Assembly (NCBI RefSeq): GCF_028293835.1
Contig: NZ_JAQGNX010000018.1
Location: 1 to 54,241 of the forward strand
Length of the DNA: 54,241 nt
Reading direction: 5' to 3'
Source of the DNA: Pseudomonas sp.
GTDB taxonomy: Bacteria; Pseudomonadota; Gammaproteobacteria; Pseudomonadales; Pseudomonadaceae
Each line of letters begins with the position of its first letter. Within the stretch, counting starts at the first letter, position 1. The notes beneath the pieces were generated by a model. That model ran no database searches. It worked only from the letters and a program-made list of their open reading frames with translations, and was not told where the DNA came from. The translations under genes and the position numbers were made by a program. This document shows, piece by piece, positions 25,709-34,810 of the stretch.

Positions 25709-26574
25709 AGCGCGGCAAACAATTTGCGCCGGTACATGGTAACCAGCGGATGGTCGTTGCCCAGCAGGTCGAACACTTGCAGCAAGGTTTTGTGTGCAAG
25801 GCCTTCGGCATAGTTGCGATTACGGATGAACAGCTTCATCAGGCCATCCAGCGCGGCTTCATATTGCTGGCGCGACAGTTGTTGAATCGCCAACTGATGG
25901 GCGGCTTCATCGTCTTGGGGATTTTTTGCCAGTCGGGTTTTTAAGTCCGCAACGTCGGGCAAGTTGGCCGCTTCACCCAGGAACGTCAACTGCGCCTTGG
26001 CACCCGCCAGCGCGGCTTTGTGCTGATCGCCTGTCACCGCATCAAGCACTGCGCCGGCTTCGGTCAGTTCGCCGCGTTCGGCCAGGCAACGTGCGTACAG
26101 AATCAGCGCGGCGGCATTGGTGTTGTCCTCGCCGAGCAGATGCTTCAGCACCGCTTCGGCGTCAGCAATGCTGCCTTCGGCGAAAAGTAACTGCGCTTGC
26201 TCAAGCGGGTCAGCAGCCACGGGAGGCGGCAGTTGCACGTGCGGCTCAAGAATGGTGCGAATGGCCGATTCAGGTTGTGCACCGGAAAAACCATCCACCG
26301 GCTGACCGTCCTTGAACAGCACCACGGTCGGCAGACTACGTATGCCAAAACGAGCGACGATGTCTTGCTCCGCGTCGCAATCGACCTTTGCCAATAACAG
26401 CTCGCCCTGGTATTCGTCAGCGATTTTCTTCAGCAGTGGCATCAGCACTTTGCACGGCGCGCACCATTCAGCCCAGAAATCTACCAGCACGGGCTTGTGG
26501 AACGAGGCCTCGATGACCAGTTGGTCGAAGGTCGCAGTGGTTGCGTCGAAAATGTACGGGGTGTCCTGGCTCAT
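25702..26574 (-). CDS. cnoX: Chaperedoxin CnoX/YbbN (thioredoxin plus TPR)
   Basis: A 290-residue cytosolic protein: a thioredoxin domain at residues 1-110 and a C-terminal TPR-like helical region. In E. coli, CnoX protects proteins from oxidative aggregation and passes them to GroEL; its active site is SQHC and it has no thioredoxin reductase activity. Here the site is WCAPC (Cys38, Cys41), a full CxxC, so this copy could also reduce disulfides. GIRSLPTVVLF carries the conserved cis-proline. ATG 26574 is chosen by similarity (MSQDTPYIF); the ribosome site is weak. Confidence 0.9.
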   Translation of the reverse strand: MSQDTPYIFDATTATFDQLVIEASFHKPVLVDFWAEWCAPCKVLMPLLKKIADEYQGELLLAKVDCDAEQDIVARFGIRSLPTVVLFKDGQPVDGFSGAQPESAIRTILEPHVQLPPPVAADPLEQAQLLFAEGSIADAEAVLKHLLGEDNTNAAALILYARCLAERGELTEAGAVLDAVTGDQHKAALAGAKAQLTFLGEAANLPDVADLKTRLAKNPQDDEAAHQLAIQQLSRQQYEAALDGLMKLFIRNRNYAEGLAHKTLLQVFDLLGNDHPLVTMYRRKLFAALY

Positions 26575-26722
26575 CGCTAGTCTCGAAAAAGGCATTCAAT
26601 GGCGCAACTATATCACTGCGAAATCGCACCCTGTTTGTTGGCGACATTCGCCTTGGTGAAACAGACACATTGTCTCCCCAACAAGTTGGCTCTTACGGGG
26701 GATGCGGTTCGGCCAACCAGTT

Positions 26723-26828
26723 GGCTCTTATCAAACAACGCATAACTTATTGACTGAAAAATAATCTGCAGGTTTTGTATTTGCTGCGCGACAGCGCGGC
26801 GTCGAAGACGTGGCGGCCCCTCCTACAG
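26723..26828 (+). repeat. Composite repeat: connector plus family B palindrome
   Basis: 26723-26770 is the connector (GGCTCTTATCAAACAACGCA, AACTTATTGA, AATAATCTGCAGG), running straight into an inverted family B element at 26769-26828 (TGCTGCGCGACAGCGCGGCG ... CTCCTACAG). Two partial family A arms lie just before it (about 26630-26735). The whole composite is nearly identical to the reverse of 12923-13022. It fills the 273-base gap between cnoX and the lipoprotein gene. Confidence 0.75.
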
Positions 26829-26847
26829 AGGGCTTTCGGTACTCAGC

Positions 26848-27306
26848 CTAAGGCGCAACCACCAACTGCAAAGCCCCCAGCGCCTGGGTGGTGCCTTGTT
26901 CGATCCTTAGCGACGGCAGGTGCAGGATCAACTGGCCGGACTGACTAGCCCGGCCGCGTAGTTCGACTCGGGCGCCCATCGGAAAGGAATCCGGGTTGAA
27001 ACGCAGCTGGAAAGGCAGTGCCTGATTGGTCCCGGTCAATGTGGTGTTAGCCAACAACCGTTGGGGGCGACCTTTGTCGTCGATCACCAGCAGCGCCAAC
27101 TCCACCAGCGCGCCCGCAGGCGCACCCACCAATTGACCGCTTAGTTCGCGCTGGTAAGCCGGCAATGGCCCCGGCCCCTCCTGCAATTTGACGGCGGCAG
27201 GCTGCTGAACCGCTGCTTTAGCCGCGACAGGTTTTTTCGGCGCTTCACTGCTGCAAGCGGCTAGAAAGCCAACAAGACAGAGCAAGACAAGCGGTCGTAG
27301 CGACAT
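26848..27306 (-). CDS. YbaY-family lipoprotein
   Basis: A 152-residue lipoprotein. The signal peptide SLRPLVLLCLVGFLAAC ends in a lipobox with the lipidated cysteine at residue 17, followed by SSEAPKK (no Asp at +2, so outer-membrane sorting is expected). A low-complexity Ala/Lys/Pro linker leads to a C-terminal beta domain of the YbaY type (LSGQLVGAPAGALVELALLV, PFQLRFNPDSF, ARVELRGRA). Function unknown. ATG 27306 has GGAG upstream; the start five codons earlier would weaken the signal peptide. The 221 bases to nrdR contain the divergent promoters and GC-rich palindromic sequence but no gene. Confidence 0.85.
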   Translation of the reverse strand: MSLRPLVLLCLVGFLAACSSEAPKKPVAAKAAVQQPAAVKLQEGPGPLPAYQRELSGQLVGAPAGALVELALLVIDDKGRPQRLLANTTLTGTNQALPFQLRFNPDSFPMGARVELRGRASQSGQLILHLPSLRIEQGTTQALGALQLVVAP

Positions 27307-27527
27307 GAACAGCTCCAACAATACAAAAATCCGGGGGAGGCGCGGCAGGAGACGCAGTATTGCCCAGCCGCATGATTTTCACACGGCTCGCCGCGGGTCT
27401 ATATACCGTAAAGCCCGGCACTTGTCGCGCCGCTAAAACGTACGGCGACGGGCCGCATTTTTTCCCCGCTGGAAATAAAAGAAGACTCGCCCTACCATGA
27501 GCCTCCCTTTTTTTGTTGCCTGCCACC

Positions 27528-27992
27528 ATGCACTGTCCCTTCTGCGGTGCCAATGACACCAAAGTCATTGACTCGCGCCTTGTTGCCGAGGGCGAGCAAG
27601 TCCGTCGCCGTCGCGAATGCCTGGCCTGCGGCGAGCGCTTCACGACGTTCGAAACCGCCGAACTGGTGCTTCCGCGCCTGATCAAGCAAGACGGCAGTCG
27701 TCAGCCTTTCGACGAAGAGAAGCTGCGTGCCGGTATGCAGCGCGCCCTGGAGAAACGTCCGGTCAGCGTTGAGCGCCTGGAAGCCGCGTTGGCCCACATC
27801 AAGCACAAGCTGCGAGCCACTGGCGAGCGTGAAGTGAAATCGCTGGTGGTGGGTGAGTTGGTTATGGGCGAGTTGCAGAAGCTCGACGAAGTCGCGTATA
27901 TCCGCTTTGCTTCAGTGTATCGGCGATTCCAGGACCTCAACGAATTCCGTGAAGAGATCGACCGTCTCGCCCGCGAACCGGTGAAAGAATGA
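27528..27992 (+). CDS. nrdR: Ribonucleotide reductase repressor NrdR
   Basis: A 154-residue zinc-finger/ATP-cone repressor that senses dATP and switches off ribonucleotide reductase genes. The zinc ribbon is [15 protein letters not shown] with [12 protein letters not shown], and the ATP-cone starts at [23 protein letters not shown] 27528 gives the conserved MHCPFCG start. Its stop overlaps the ribD start by 4 bases (ATGA), so nrdR and riboflavin genes are coupled, as in many gammaproteobacteria. Confidence 0.97.
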   Translation: MHCPFCGANDTKVIDSRLVAEGEQVRRRRECLACGERFTTFETAELVLPRLIKQDGSRQPFDEEKLRAGMQRALEKRPVSVERLEAALAHIKHKLRATGEREVKSLVVGELVMGELQKLDEVAYIRFASVYRRFQDLNEFREEIDRLAREPVKE

Positions 27993-29119
27993 GCCTTCCT
28001 TCGGCTGAACAGAGCGCCCTGGACCGCCATTACATGGCTCGGGCGCTGGAGCTCGCCCGCAAAGGCATCTATACCGCGCATCCAAACCCATGTGTTGGCT
28101 GCGTGATCGTCCGTGACGGGCAGATCGTCGGCGAGGGCTGGCACGTGCGCGCCGGTCAACCCCACGCCGAAGTGCATGCCCTGCGTCAGGCCGGTGACAA
28201 AGCCCGCGACGCCACTGCTTACGTCACCCTTGAACCGTGCAGCCATCACGGGCGTACCCCGCCATGTGCTGAAGCGTTGGTCGATGCCGGTGTCGCGCGG
28301 GTGGTGGCGGCGATGCAAGACCCCAATCCGGACGTTGCGGGCAAAGGCCTGCTGCGCCTGATGATAGCGGGCATTGCGGTACAAAGCGGCGTGCTGGAAA
28401 GCGACGCACGGGCGCTGAATAAAGGTTTCTTGAAGCGTATGGAGCATGGCCTGCCGTACGTGCGGGTCAAGTTGGCCATGAGCCTCGACGGGCGCACGGC
28501 CATGGCCAGCGGCGAGAGCAAATGGATTACCGGCCCGGCCGCACGTTCTGCGGTGCAACGCTTGCGCGCCCAGTCGAGCGTGGTTTTGACCGGCGCCGAC
28601 ACGGTACTCGCCGACGGTGCGCGCTTGACGGTCCGCCCGGACGAACTCGGGCTGGATGCCGAACTGACGGCCTTGGCCCTCACCCGACCGCCATTGCGCG
28701 TGCTGATTGATGGCCGACTGCGAGTGCCGCTGGATGCGCCGTTCTTCCAGGCCGGCAATACGCTGGTGGTGACCTGTGCCGCGGCCTCGGCGCGCGAGCA
28801 TTACCTCGCCGAAGGACACGAAATGCTGGCGTTAGCCAATAGTGCCGGCCAAGTCGATTTGCACAAGTTGATGGTCGAATTGGCAGCGCGTGGCGTCAAT
28901 GACGTGCTGATCGAGGCGGGTCCCGGTTTGGCCGGTGCGTTCACTCGGCTCGGTCTAGTCGACGAGTTTCAGATTTTTGTCGCAGGAAAATTCCTTGGTT
29001 CCTCGGCGCGGCCGCTGCTTGATCTGCCCTTGGCGAAGATGAGCGAAGCGTTGGAACTGAAAATTATTGAAATGCGAGCTGTCGGTGATGATTGGCGAGT
29101 AATCGCCGTTCCTGCCTGA
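27989..29119 (+). CDS. ribD: Bifunctional riboflavin deaminase/reductase RibD
   Basis: A 376-residue enzyme performing the second and third steps of riboflavin synthesis: deamination of the pyrimidine product of GTP cyclohydrolase II and NADPH reduction of its ribosyl chain. The N-terminal deaminase has HAE (residues 59-61) and the zinc cysteines of [11 protein letters not shown] (Cys84, Cys93). The C-terminal reductase has [20 protein letters not shown] and [16 protein letters not shown] overlaps the nrdR stop. Confidence 0.97.
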   Translation: MSLPSAEQSALDRHYMARALELARKGIYTAHPNPCVGCVIVRDGQIVGEGWHVRAGQPHAEVHALRQAGDKARDATAYVTLEPCSHHGRTPPCAEALVDAGVARVVAAMQDPNPDVAGKGLLRLMIAGIAVQSGVLESDARALNKGFLKRMEHGLPYVRVKLAMSLDGRTAMASGESKWITGPAARSAVQRLRAQSSVVLTGADTVLADGARLTVRPDELGLDAELTALALTRPPLRVLIDGRLRVPLDAPFFQAGNTLVVTCAAASAREHYLAEGHEMLALANSAGQVDLHKLMVELAARGVNDVLIEAGPGLAGAFTRLGLVDEFQIFVAGKFLGSSARPLLDLPLAKMSEALELKIIEMRAVGDDWRVIAVPA

Positions 29120-29179
29120 GCAACCGCGTAAAATTATCCGCCTCCGCTTAGCGCGGGCCTTGTTCTCCTGGAGAACCAC

Positions 29180-29848
29180 ATGTTTACCGGCATTATCGAA
29201 TCCATTGGCAGTATCCGTGCGCTGACCCCTAAAGGCGGCGATGTCCGCGTCCATGTGGCCACCGGCAAACTTGATCTCGGCGACGTCAAACTCGGCGACA
29301 GCATCGCGGTTAACGGTGTCTGCCTGACCGCAGTCGAGCTGCCGGGCGACGGTTTTTGGGCCGACGTCAGCCGTGAAACCCTTGATTGCACCGCATTCGA
29401 TGATTTGAAAACCGGTAGCCCGGTGAACCTGGAAAAAGCATTGACGCCCACCACGCGACTCGGCGGTCATTTGGTCAGCGGGCACGTCGACGGTGTCGGC
29501 GAAGTGATTTCTCGGGAAGAAAACGCCCGGGCCATCCAGTTCCGCATCCGCGCGCCCCGTGAGCTGGCCAAATACATCTCGCACAAAGGCTCGATCACCG
29601 TTGATGGCACCAGCCTCACGGTGAACGCCGTCAATGGCGCTGAATTCGACCTGACCATCGTCCCGCACACCTTGGCCGAAACCATCATGGCTGAGTACAA
29701 GCCGGGACGTCGGGTCAACCTGGAAGTGGACTTGCTGGCGCGTTACCTGGAGCGTCTGTTGCTGGGCGATAAGGCCGCAGAGCCGAACGTTGCAGCAGGC
29801 GGCATCACTGAAAGTTTTCTAGCCTCCAATGGCTACCTAAAATCCTGA
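29180..29848 (+). CDS. ribE: Riboflavin synthase alpha chain
   Basis: A 222-residue enzyme that dismutates two 6,7-dimethyl-8-ribityllumazines to riboflavin (ribE; called ribC in some genomes). Two lumazine-binding barrels are seen, MFTGIIESIGSI...SIAVNGVCLT and GHLVSGHVDGVG...ITVDGTSLTVN. CTGGAG precedes the ATG by 8 bases. It lies 60 bases after ribD and 16 before ribBA. Confidence 0.97.
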   Translation: MFTGIIESIGSIRALTPKGGDVRVHVATGKLDLGDVKLGDSIAVNGVCLTAVELPGDGFWADVSRETLDCTAFDDLKTGSPVNLEKALTPTTRLGGHLVSGHVDGVGEVISREENARAIQFRIRAPRELAKYISHKGSITVDGTSLTVNAVNGAEFDLTIVPHTLAETIMAEYKPGRRVNLEVDLLARYLERLLLGDKAAEPNVAAGGITESFLASNGYLKS

Positions 29849-29864
29849 TTAAAGGGGGTGCCTT

Positions 29865-30956
29865 GTGGCGCTCAACAGTATTGAAGAACTGGTTGAAGAT
29901 GTTCGCCAAGGCAAAATGGTCATCCTCATGGATGACGAAGACCGCGAGAACGAAGGCGACCTGATCATGGCCGCCGAGTGCGTTCAGGCCAAAGACATCA
30001 ACTTCATGGCCAAGCACGCCCGCGGCCTGATCTGCATGCCCATGAGTCGCGAGCGCTGCGAAACCCTCAAGCTGCCGTTGATGGCGCCGCGCAATGGCTC
30101 CGGCTTCGGCACCAAGTTCACCGTGTCCATTGAAGCGGCCGAAGGCGTCACCACCGGTATTTCCGCTGCCGACCGCGCCCGTACGGTGCAGGCTGCTGCC
30201 GCCAAAGACGCTAAAGCTGAAGACATCGTCAGCCCTGGCCATATCTTCCCGTTGATGGCTCAAGCGGGCGGCACCCTCGCACGGGCAGGCCACACCGAAG
30301 CCGCCTGCGATTTGGCGAGCATGGCCGGTTTTGAGCCGAGCGGCTTGATCTGCGAAGTCATGAATGACGATGGCACCATGGCCCGTCGCCCTGAATTGGA
30401 GGCGTTTGCCGCCGAACACGGGATCAAGATCGGCACCATCGCTGACCTGATTCACTACCGGATGATTCACGAGCGTACCGTTCAGCGGATTGCCGAGCAG
30501 CCCATGGACAGCGAACTGGGCCAGTTCAACCTGGTGACCTACCGCGACTCGGTTGAAGGCGACGTCCATTTGGCGCTGACCCTGGGCGACATCTGCGCTG
30601 ACGTGCCGACACTGGTTCGGGTGCATAACATGGACCCCCTGCGCGACCTGTTAATGGTCAAACAGCCCGGTCGCTGGAGCCTGCGTGCGGCCATGGCCGC
30701 CGTGGCCGAGGCCGGCAGCGGGGTTGTGCTGTTGTTGGGCCATCCGCTGGATGGCGATGTATTGCTGGCGCATATCCGTGACGCCGCCGTGAACGCTACG
30801 GTCAAGACGCCGACCACCTACAGCATCGTTGGGGCGGGTTCGCAGATTCTTCGCGACCTGGGCGTGCGCAAAATGCGCCTGATGAGTTCACCAATGAAGT
30901 TCAATGCGATATCCGGTTTCGATCTGGAAGTTGTAGAATACGTGCCCTCCGAATAA
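29865..30956 (+). CDS. ribBA: RibBA-type 3,4-DHBP synthase with degenerate GTP cyclohydrolase II domain
   Basis: A 363-residue fusion. The N-terminal DHBP synthase (about residues 1-200) makes the four-carbon unit from ribulose 5-phosphate and has the intact acidic loop DDEDRENEGD and GHTEAACDLASMAG. The C-terminal part is related to GTP cyclohydrolase II, but the zinc cysteines are gone: where RibA reads [20 protein letters not shown] this reads HNMDPLRDLLMVKQ. It should therefore only supply DHBP. GTG start at 29865 is preceded by AAAGGGGG. A complete ribA lies at 33704. Confidence 0.95.
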   Translation: MALNSIEELVEDVRQGKMVILMDDEDRENEGDLIMAAECVQAKDINFMAKHARGLICMPMSRERCETLKLPLMAPRNGSGFGTKFTVSIEAAEGVTTGISAADRARTVQAAAAKDAKAEDIVSPGHIFPLMAQAGGTLARAGHTEAACDLASMAGFEPSGLICEVMNDDGTMARRPELEAFAAEHGIKIGTIADLIHYRMIHERTVQRIAEQPMDSELGQFNLVTYRDSVEGDVHLALTLGDICADVPTLVRVHNMDPLRDLLMVKQPGRWSLRAAMAAVAEAGSGVVLLLGHPLDGDVLLAHIRDAAVNATVKTPTTYSIVGAGSQILRDLGVRKMRLMSSPMKFNAISGFDLEVVEYVPSE

Positions 30957-31040
30957 CGACCGGTTGGGCAGCGCCTGAAAATCCAGTGGATTTGATAGGT
31001 CCTGTCCGACAGTCTGCAGATGGTGGCCTAAAATCCCTTA

Positions 31041-31063
31041 AAGCACGCCGATTGGGCGTGCTT
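31041..31063 (+). terminator. Hairpin between ribBA and ribH
   Basis: AAGCACGCC, loop GATTG, GGCGTGCTT: a perfect 9-bp stem followed by GCTCTTT. The T-run is short, so it may be a weak terminator or processing signal that sets ribH and nusB apart from the upstream riboflavin genes. No FMN riboswitch conserved core was found in the 132 bases between the genes. Confidence 0.55.
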
Positions 31064-31088
31064 GCTCTTTAAGATGAGACACACCCTA

Positions 31089-31565
31089 ATGACCCTGAAG
31101 ACCATCGAAGGTACCTTCATCGCTCCCCAAGGCCGCTACGCCTTGGTGGTTGGCCGCTTCAACAGCTTCGTCGTCGAAAGTCTGCTGAGCGGTGCCGTTG
31201 ATACCTTGGTTCGCCATGGTGTGAGCGAAAGCAACATCACCATCATTCGCGCGCCGGGCGCCTTCGAAATCCCGCTGGTGGTGCAGAAAGTTGCCCAGCG
31301 CAGCGAGTACGCAGCCATCATCGCTTTGGGCGCAGTCATTCGTGGCGGCACTCCGCACTTCGAATACGTCGCTGGCGAATGCGTCAAAGGCCTGTCTCAG
31401 GTTTCCATGGAATTCGGCGTGCCGGTTTCGTTTGGCGTACTGACCGTCGACTCTATTGAACAAGCCATCGAACGTTCCGGCACCAAAGCCGGGAACAAAG
31501 GCGCTGAAGCTGCTTTGACCGCCATTGAGATGGTCAGCTTGTTGTCACAGTTGGAGGCCCAATGA
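31089..31565 (+). CDS. ribH: 6,7-dimethyl-8-ribityllumazine synthase
   Basis: A 158-residue enzyme that condenses DHBP (from RibBA) with the aminopyrimidine from RibD; forms icosahedral or pentameric shells. Motifs: [39 protein letters not shown] with the catalytic histidine, [12 protein letters not shown]. The ATG at 31089 ([10 protein letters not shown]) matches P. aeruginosa; in-frame codons upstream overlap the hairpin. The stop overlaps the nusB start by 4 bases. Confidence 0.97.
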   Translation: MTLKTIEGTFIAPQGRYALVVGRFNSFVVESLLSGAVDTLVRHGVSESNITIIRAPGAFEIPLVVQKVAQRSEYAAIIALGAVIRGGTPHFEYVAGECVKGLSQVSMEFGVPVSFGVLTVDSIEQAIERSGTKAGNKGAEAALTAIEMVSLLSQLEAQ

Positions 31566-32062
31566 TTTCCGACGATACCGACCAGTTCAACCCCCGCGAC
31601 GCAAAAGATCCAGAAGCCGCCAAGGGTAAAAGTGCCAAGCGCCGCGAAGCGCGTCAATTGGCGACCCAAGCGCTGTATCAGTGGCACATGGCAGGTCACT
31701 CGCTGAACGAAATCGAAGCGCAGTTCCGCGTCGATAACGACTTCAGCAATGTTGACGCGACGTACTTCCAGGAATTGCTGCACGGCGTTCCGACCAACAA
31801 GACTGCGATCGATACTGCCCTCGCGCCTTGCCTGGACATCACCATCGAAGAACTCGACCCGGTTGAACTGGCGATCTTGCGTCTGTCGACCTACGAGCTG
31901 CTCAAGCGGATCGACGTGCCGTATCGCGTGGTGATCAACGAAGGTATCGAGCTGGCGAAAGTCTACGGCTCCACCGACGGCCACAAGTTCGTCAATGGCG
32001 TGCTGGACAAATTGGCTCCGCGCTTGCGCGAAGCCGAGGTGAAGGCTCACAAGCGTTCTTGA
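31562..32062 (+). CDS. nusB: Transcription antitermination factor NusB
   Basis: A 166-residue RNA-binding protein that, with NusE (S10), binds boxA and prevents premature termination in rRNA operons. The arginine-rich start of the fold, [19 protein letters not shown], and the C-terminal [30 protein letters not shown] are characteristic. A charged N-terminal tail of about 24 residues precedes the fold, as in other Pseudomonas. Start overlaps ribH by ATGA. Confidence 0.97.
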   Translation: MISDDTDQFNPRDAKDPEAAKGKSAKRREARQLATQALYQWHMAGHSLNEIEAQFRVDNDFSNVDATYFQELLHGVPTNKTAIDTALAPCLDITIEELDPVELAILRLSTYELLKRIDVPYRVVINEGIELAKVYGSTDGHKFVNGVLDKLAPRLREAEVKAHKRS

Positions 32063-32075
32063 ACGCCTGATTGCC

Positions 32076-33041
32076 ATGGATGAATTCGCGCTGATCCGCA
32101 AATACTTCGCCGCTGCCCCCTGTGCGCAGGCGGGCGAGGGTGTTGCATTGGGGATCGGCGACGATTGCGCCCTGCTGACGGTGCCGCCTGGCGAACAATT
32201 GGCAATCTCTACCGACACGCTGGTTGCCGGCGTGCATTTCCCCGATCTCTGCGACCCGTTTCTGTTGGGCCAGCGCGCGCTTGCGGTTTCCGCCAGCGAT
32301 CTGGCTGCCATGGGGGCGACTCCGCTGGCGTTTACCCTTGCCCTGACCTTGCCCAGTGTCGATGCCGACTGGCTGCAAGCGTTCGCCCAGGGTTTGAACC
32401 TGATGGCGCAGCGCTGCTCGTTGCAACTGGTGGGTGGCGACACCACGCGTGGGCCATTAAGCCTGACGATGACAGTGTTTGGTCGTGTGCCTGCGGGTCT
32501 GGCGCTGACCCGCCGTGGCGCCCAGGTCGGCGATCTGCTGTGTGTCGGCGGCGAGTTGGGCGACGGCGCCGGCGCATTGCCGCTGGTACTGAACCAGCGC
32601 AACGCCGAGACGTCTATCGCAGACGCGTTATTGGCGCGTTACTGGTCGCCGCAACCACAGCTGGCCCTCGGCTTGGCCCTGCGCGGTAAAGCCACCGCAG
32701 CGCTGGATGTCTCCGATGGATTGTTGGCTGATTGCGGACACATCGCCGCCGCCTCCAATGTGCGGTTGGTGATTGAGCGTGAGGCGCTGCCGCTGTCAGC
32801 GCCGCTGCTGGCGTTTCTCGGGCTAGAAGCGGCGCGCGAAGCGGCGTTGAGTGGCGGCGATGATTATGTGCTGGCGTTTACCTTGCCCGCGTCGCAACTG
32901 TCCGGTCTACGCGCTGCCGTTTCGTCCGTGCGGGTGATCGGTCGAGTTGAGGCGGGGCAGGGCGTTTGCCTGGTCGACAGCGACGGAAAAGACGTCACGC
33001 CATTGGCGCGTGGCTATCAACATTTTCAGGAGACTCAGTGA
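32076..33041 (+). CDS. thiL: Thiamine-monophosphate kinase
   Basis: A 321-residue enzyme phosphorylating thiamine monophosphate to the diphosphate, the active cofactor (used here, for example, by Dxs and the PoxB-like protein). The AIR-synthase-like fold shows GIGDDCALL, STDTLVAGVHF, LAVSASDLAAMGA and VGGDTTRGPLSL metal/ATP sites, and ALDVSDGLLADCGHI near the middle. It follows nusB by 13 bases and overlaps pgpA by 4. Confidence 0.96.
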   Translation: MDEFALIRKYFAAAPCAQAGEGVALGIGDDCALLTVPPGEQLAISTDTLVAGVHFPDLCDPFLLGQRALAVSASDLAAMGATPLAFTLALTLPSVDADWLQAFAQGLNLMAQRCSLQLVGGDTTRGPLSLTMTVFGRVPAGLALTRRGAQVGDLLCVGGELGDGAGALPLVLNQRNAETSIADALLARYWSPQPQLALGLALRGKATAALDVSDGLLADCGHIAAASNVRLVIEREALPLSAPLLAFLGLEAAREAALSGGDDYVLAFTLPASQLSGLRAAVSSVRVIGRVEAGQGVCLVDSDGKDVTPLARGYQHFQETQ

Positions 33042-33547
33042 CAAATTCCTCTAAAAAGACCTCAGGACAGCGGACTCCACCGACGGTGTGGACTAACCCA
33101 TGGCATTTCCTGGCGTTTGGCTTTGGCTCTGGCACCTTGCCCAAAGCCCCGGGCACATGGGGCTCGCTAGTCGCCTTGCCGTTTATTCCGCTGTGGCAAA
33201 TGCTTCCGGACTGGGGTTATTGGTTGATGCTTGGCGTCACCATGCTGTTCGGCGTCTGGCTGTGCGGCAAGGTCGCCGATGACTTGCGGGTGCATGACCA
33301 TGAAGGCATTGTCTGGGACGAATTCGTTGGCATGTGGATCACCCTGTGGCTAGTGCCTGAAGGATGGTACTGGCTGTTAGCGGGATTCCTGATGTTCCGT
33401 TTCTTCGACATCCTCAAGCCGTGGCCGATTCGCTGGATCGACAAGCATGTGCATGGCGGGGTAGGGATCATGCTCGATGACGTTCTGGCGGGGGTGTTTG
33501 CCTGGTTGGGCATGCATGGGCTGGTGTGGGCCGTAGGCGCACTGTAA
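33038..33547 (+). CDS. pgpA: Phosphatidylglycerophosphatase A
   Basis: A 169-residue inner-membrane enzyme dephosphorylating phosphatidylglycerophosphate to phosphatidylglycerol. GFGSGTLPKAPGTWGSL, the acidic active-site block WDEFVGMWI and RFFDILKPWPI are the family signatures; about four hydrophobic helices. The start is GTG at 33038, overlapping the thiL stop (GTGA) with CAGGAG 6 bases upstream. Confidence 0.95.
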   Translation: MTNSSKKTSGQRTPPTVWTNPWHFLAFGFGSGTLPKAPGTWGSLVALPFIPLWQMLPDWGYWLMLGVTMLFGVWLCGKVADDLRVHDHEGIVWDEFVGMWITLWLVPEGWYWLLAGFLMFRFFDILKPWPIRWIDKHVHGGVGIMLDDVLAGVFAWLGMHGLVWAVGAL

Positions 33548-33703
33548 TGGGCGCGTTGGCTGCTGTTTTGGAATATGCAACCGGGCTTTATCTATCAAGT
33601 TGATATGTATAGCCAATAATTCAGCCTAAGCGCCCCCCGGAATCCGCTGTTACAATGTTGCCACTGCGATTTTCCAGTCCCAATCATGATCAGGAGCACA
33701 AAG

Positions 33704-34321
33704 GTGCCCGTCGTCTTCGTCGCTGCTTCCAAGCTGCCAACCCCTTTTGCGCAATTCACCATGCACGGCTTTCTTGAGGAAGCCACCGGGCGTGAGCACA
33801 TCGTTCTCAGCCTCGGCGACGTCGCCGATGGAACTCCGGTCTTGGGTCGCGTGCATTCCGAATGCCTGACCGGTGACGCCTTGTTCAGCCAGCGCTGTGA
33901 TTGCGGATCGCAACTCGAAGCTGCGTTGCAGGCGATTGCCTCGGAAGGTCGTGGCGTGTTGTTGTACCTGCGTCAGGAAGGTCGGGGTATCGGTTTACTG
34001 AACAAAATCCGTGCATACGAGCTTCAGGATGGCGGTGCTGACACCGTCGAAGCCAATGAGCGTTTGGGTTTCGCCGCCGATCAGCGCGACTACGCCATTT
34101 GCTCGCCGATGCTGGAGCACATGGGGGTCAAATCCCTGCGTTTGATGACCAATAACCCGCGAAAGGTCAAAGCCTTGACCGACATGGGCATCACCATCGC
34201 CGAACGCGTGCCGCTGCATACGGGCCATAACCCCCACAACAAACAGTACCTGGCGACCAAGGCTGGCAAGCTTGGGCATATGATGGGCAACGAACATTTG
34301 ACCGAAGCTGGCCGCGCGTGA
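33704..34321 (+). CDS. ribA: GTP cyclohydrolase II
   Basis: A 205-residue zinc enzyme opening the riboflavin pathway from GTP. All three zinc cysteines are present in [18 protein letters not shown] (Cys54, Cys65, Cys67), along with [11 protein letters not shown] and [14 protein letters not shown] at 33704 is preferred over ATG at 33686 because AGGAG is at 33691-33695, and the protein then begins [12 protein letters not shown] as in P. aeruginosa. It compensates for the dead cyclohydrolase half of RibBA. The 156 bases between pgpA and ribA probably hold its promoter. Confidence 0.95.
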   Translation: MPVVFVAASKLPTPFAQFTMHGFLEEATGREHIVLSLGDVADGTPVLGRVHSECLTGDALFSQRCDCGSQLEAALQAIASEGRGVLLYLRQEGRGIGLLNKIRAYELQDGGADTVEANERLGFAADQRDYAICSPMLEHMGVKSLRLMTNNPRKVKALTDMGITIAERVPLHTGHNPHNKQYLATKAGKLGHMMGNEHLTEAGRA

Positions 34322-34737
34322 CACGCAACAACGTCCGTCGCCGATTGGCGCTAGCGTGGTGGTGGCAGCTGTTTCTAACGTTAGCGCCGCTGTTAGTGGT
34401 CAACGGTATTTTCGGCAGCGGTGAAGCGCTTGTGCCGATTCTGGCGATGCCGATGTTCATCGCCGGTATCGCGTCGATGTTTGCCAGTCTGAAATTTTTT
34501 GGCCAGTACAAAAACGCGCTCATCGCCACTGAAAAAGCCCTGAACACCCCGGAAGAAGCCGCTGCCTGGATTGAATTGGCTGCACGCCGCCGCATCGCCT
34601 TCCTCGCCGCTGGGCTACCCGCCTGGATTGGTGCCCTCGCCGTGTTCGTCGGCCTTGAAGCCGTGCCGTTGTTTCTCCTGGCATTCTCCAGCGTCGTCTT
34701 GCTGTACCTCTACCGAATCCCCCGCCAGTTGGGGTGA
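34318..34737 (+). CDS. Small membrane protein of unknown function
   Basis: A 139-residue protein with about four hydrophobic helices ([76 protein letters not shown]) and a basic N-terminus. It starts at a GTG overlapping the ribA stop (GTGA), so it is cotranslated with ribA. The same arrangement occurs in P. aeruginosa (PA4046). I know no function; a link to flavin traffic is only a guess from position. Confidence 0.8.
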   Translation: MTRNNVRRRLALAWWWQLFLTLAPLLVVNGIFGSGEALVPILAMPMFIAGIASMFASLKFFGQYKNALIATEKALNTPEEAAAWIELAARRRIAFLAAGLPAWIGALAVFVGLEAVPLFLLAFSSVVLLYLYRIPRQLG

Positions 34738-34810
34738 TCAGGATTGCAGCAGCACCACATTAGATCGCATCCCGACAGGTTTCTGTGGGGCCTCGATGTT
34801 GCGCCCGGCT

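Noticed and set aside
27701..28819. 372-residue minus-strand frame across nrdR and ribD
   Set aside because: Covers two well-conserved genes in the opposite strand and has no domain signature.
30957..31088. FMN riboswitch before ribH
   Set aside because: The conserved RFN core (AGGGTGAAATTCCC-type and AGTCCGCGAGC-type blocks) is not present; only a simple hairpin is seen.
31397..32602. 401-residue minus-strand frame across ribH, nusB and thiL
   Set aside because: Shadow of three essential genes; no independent evidence.
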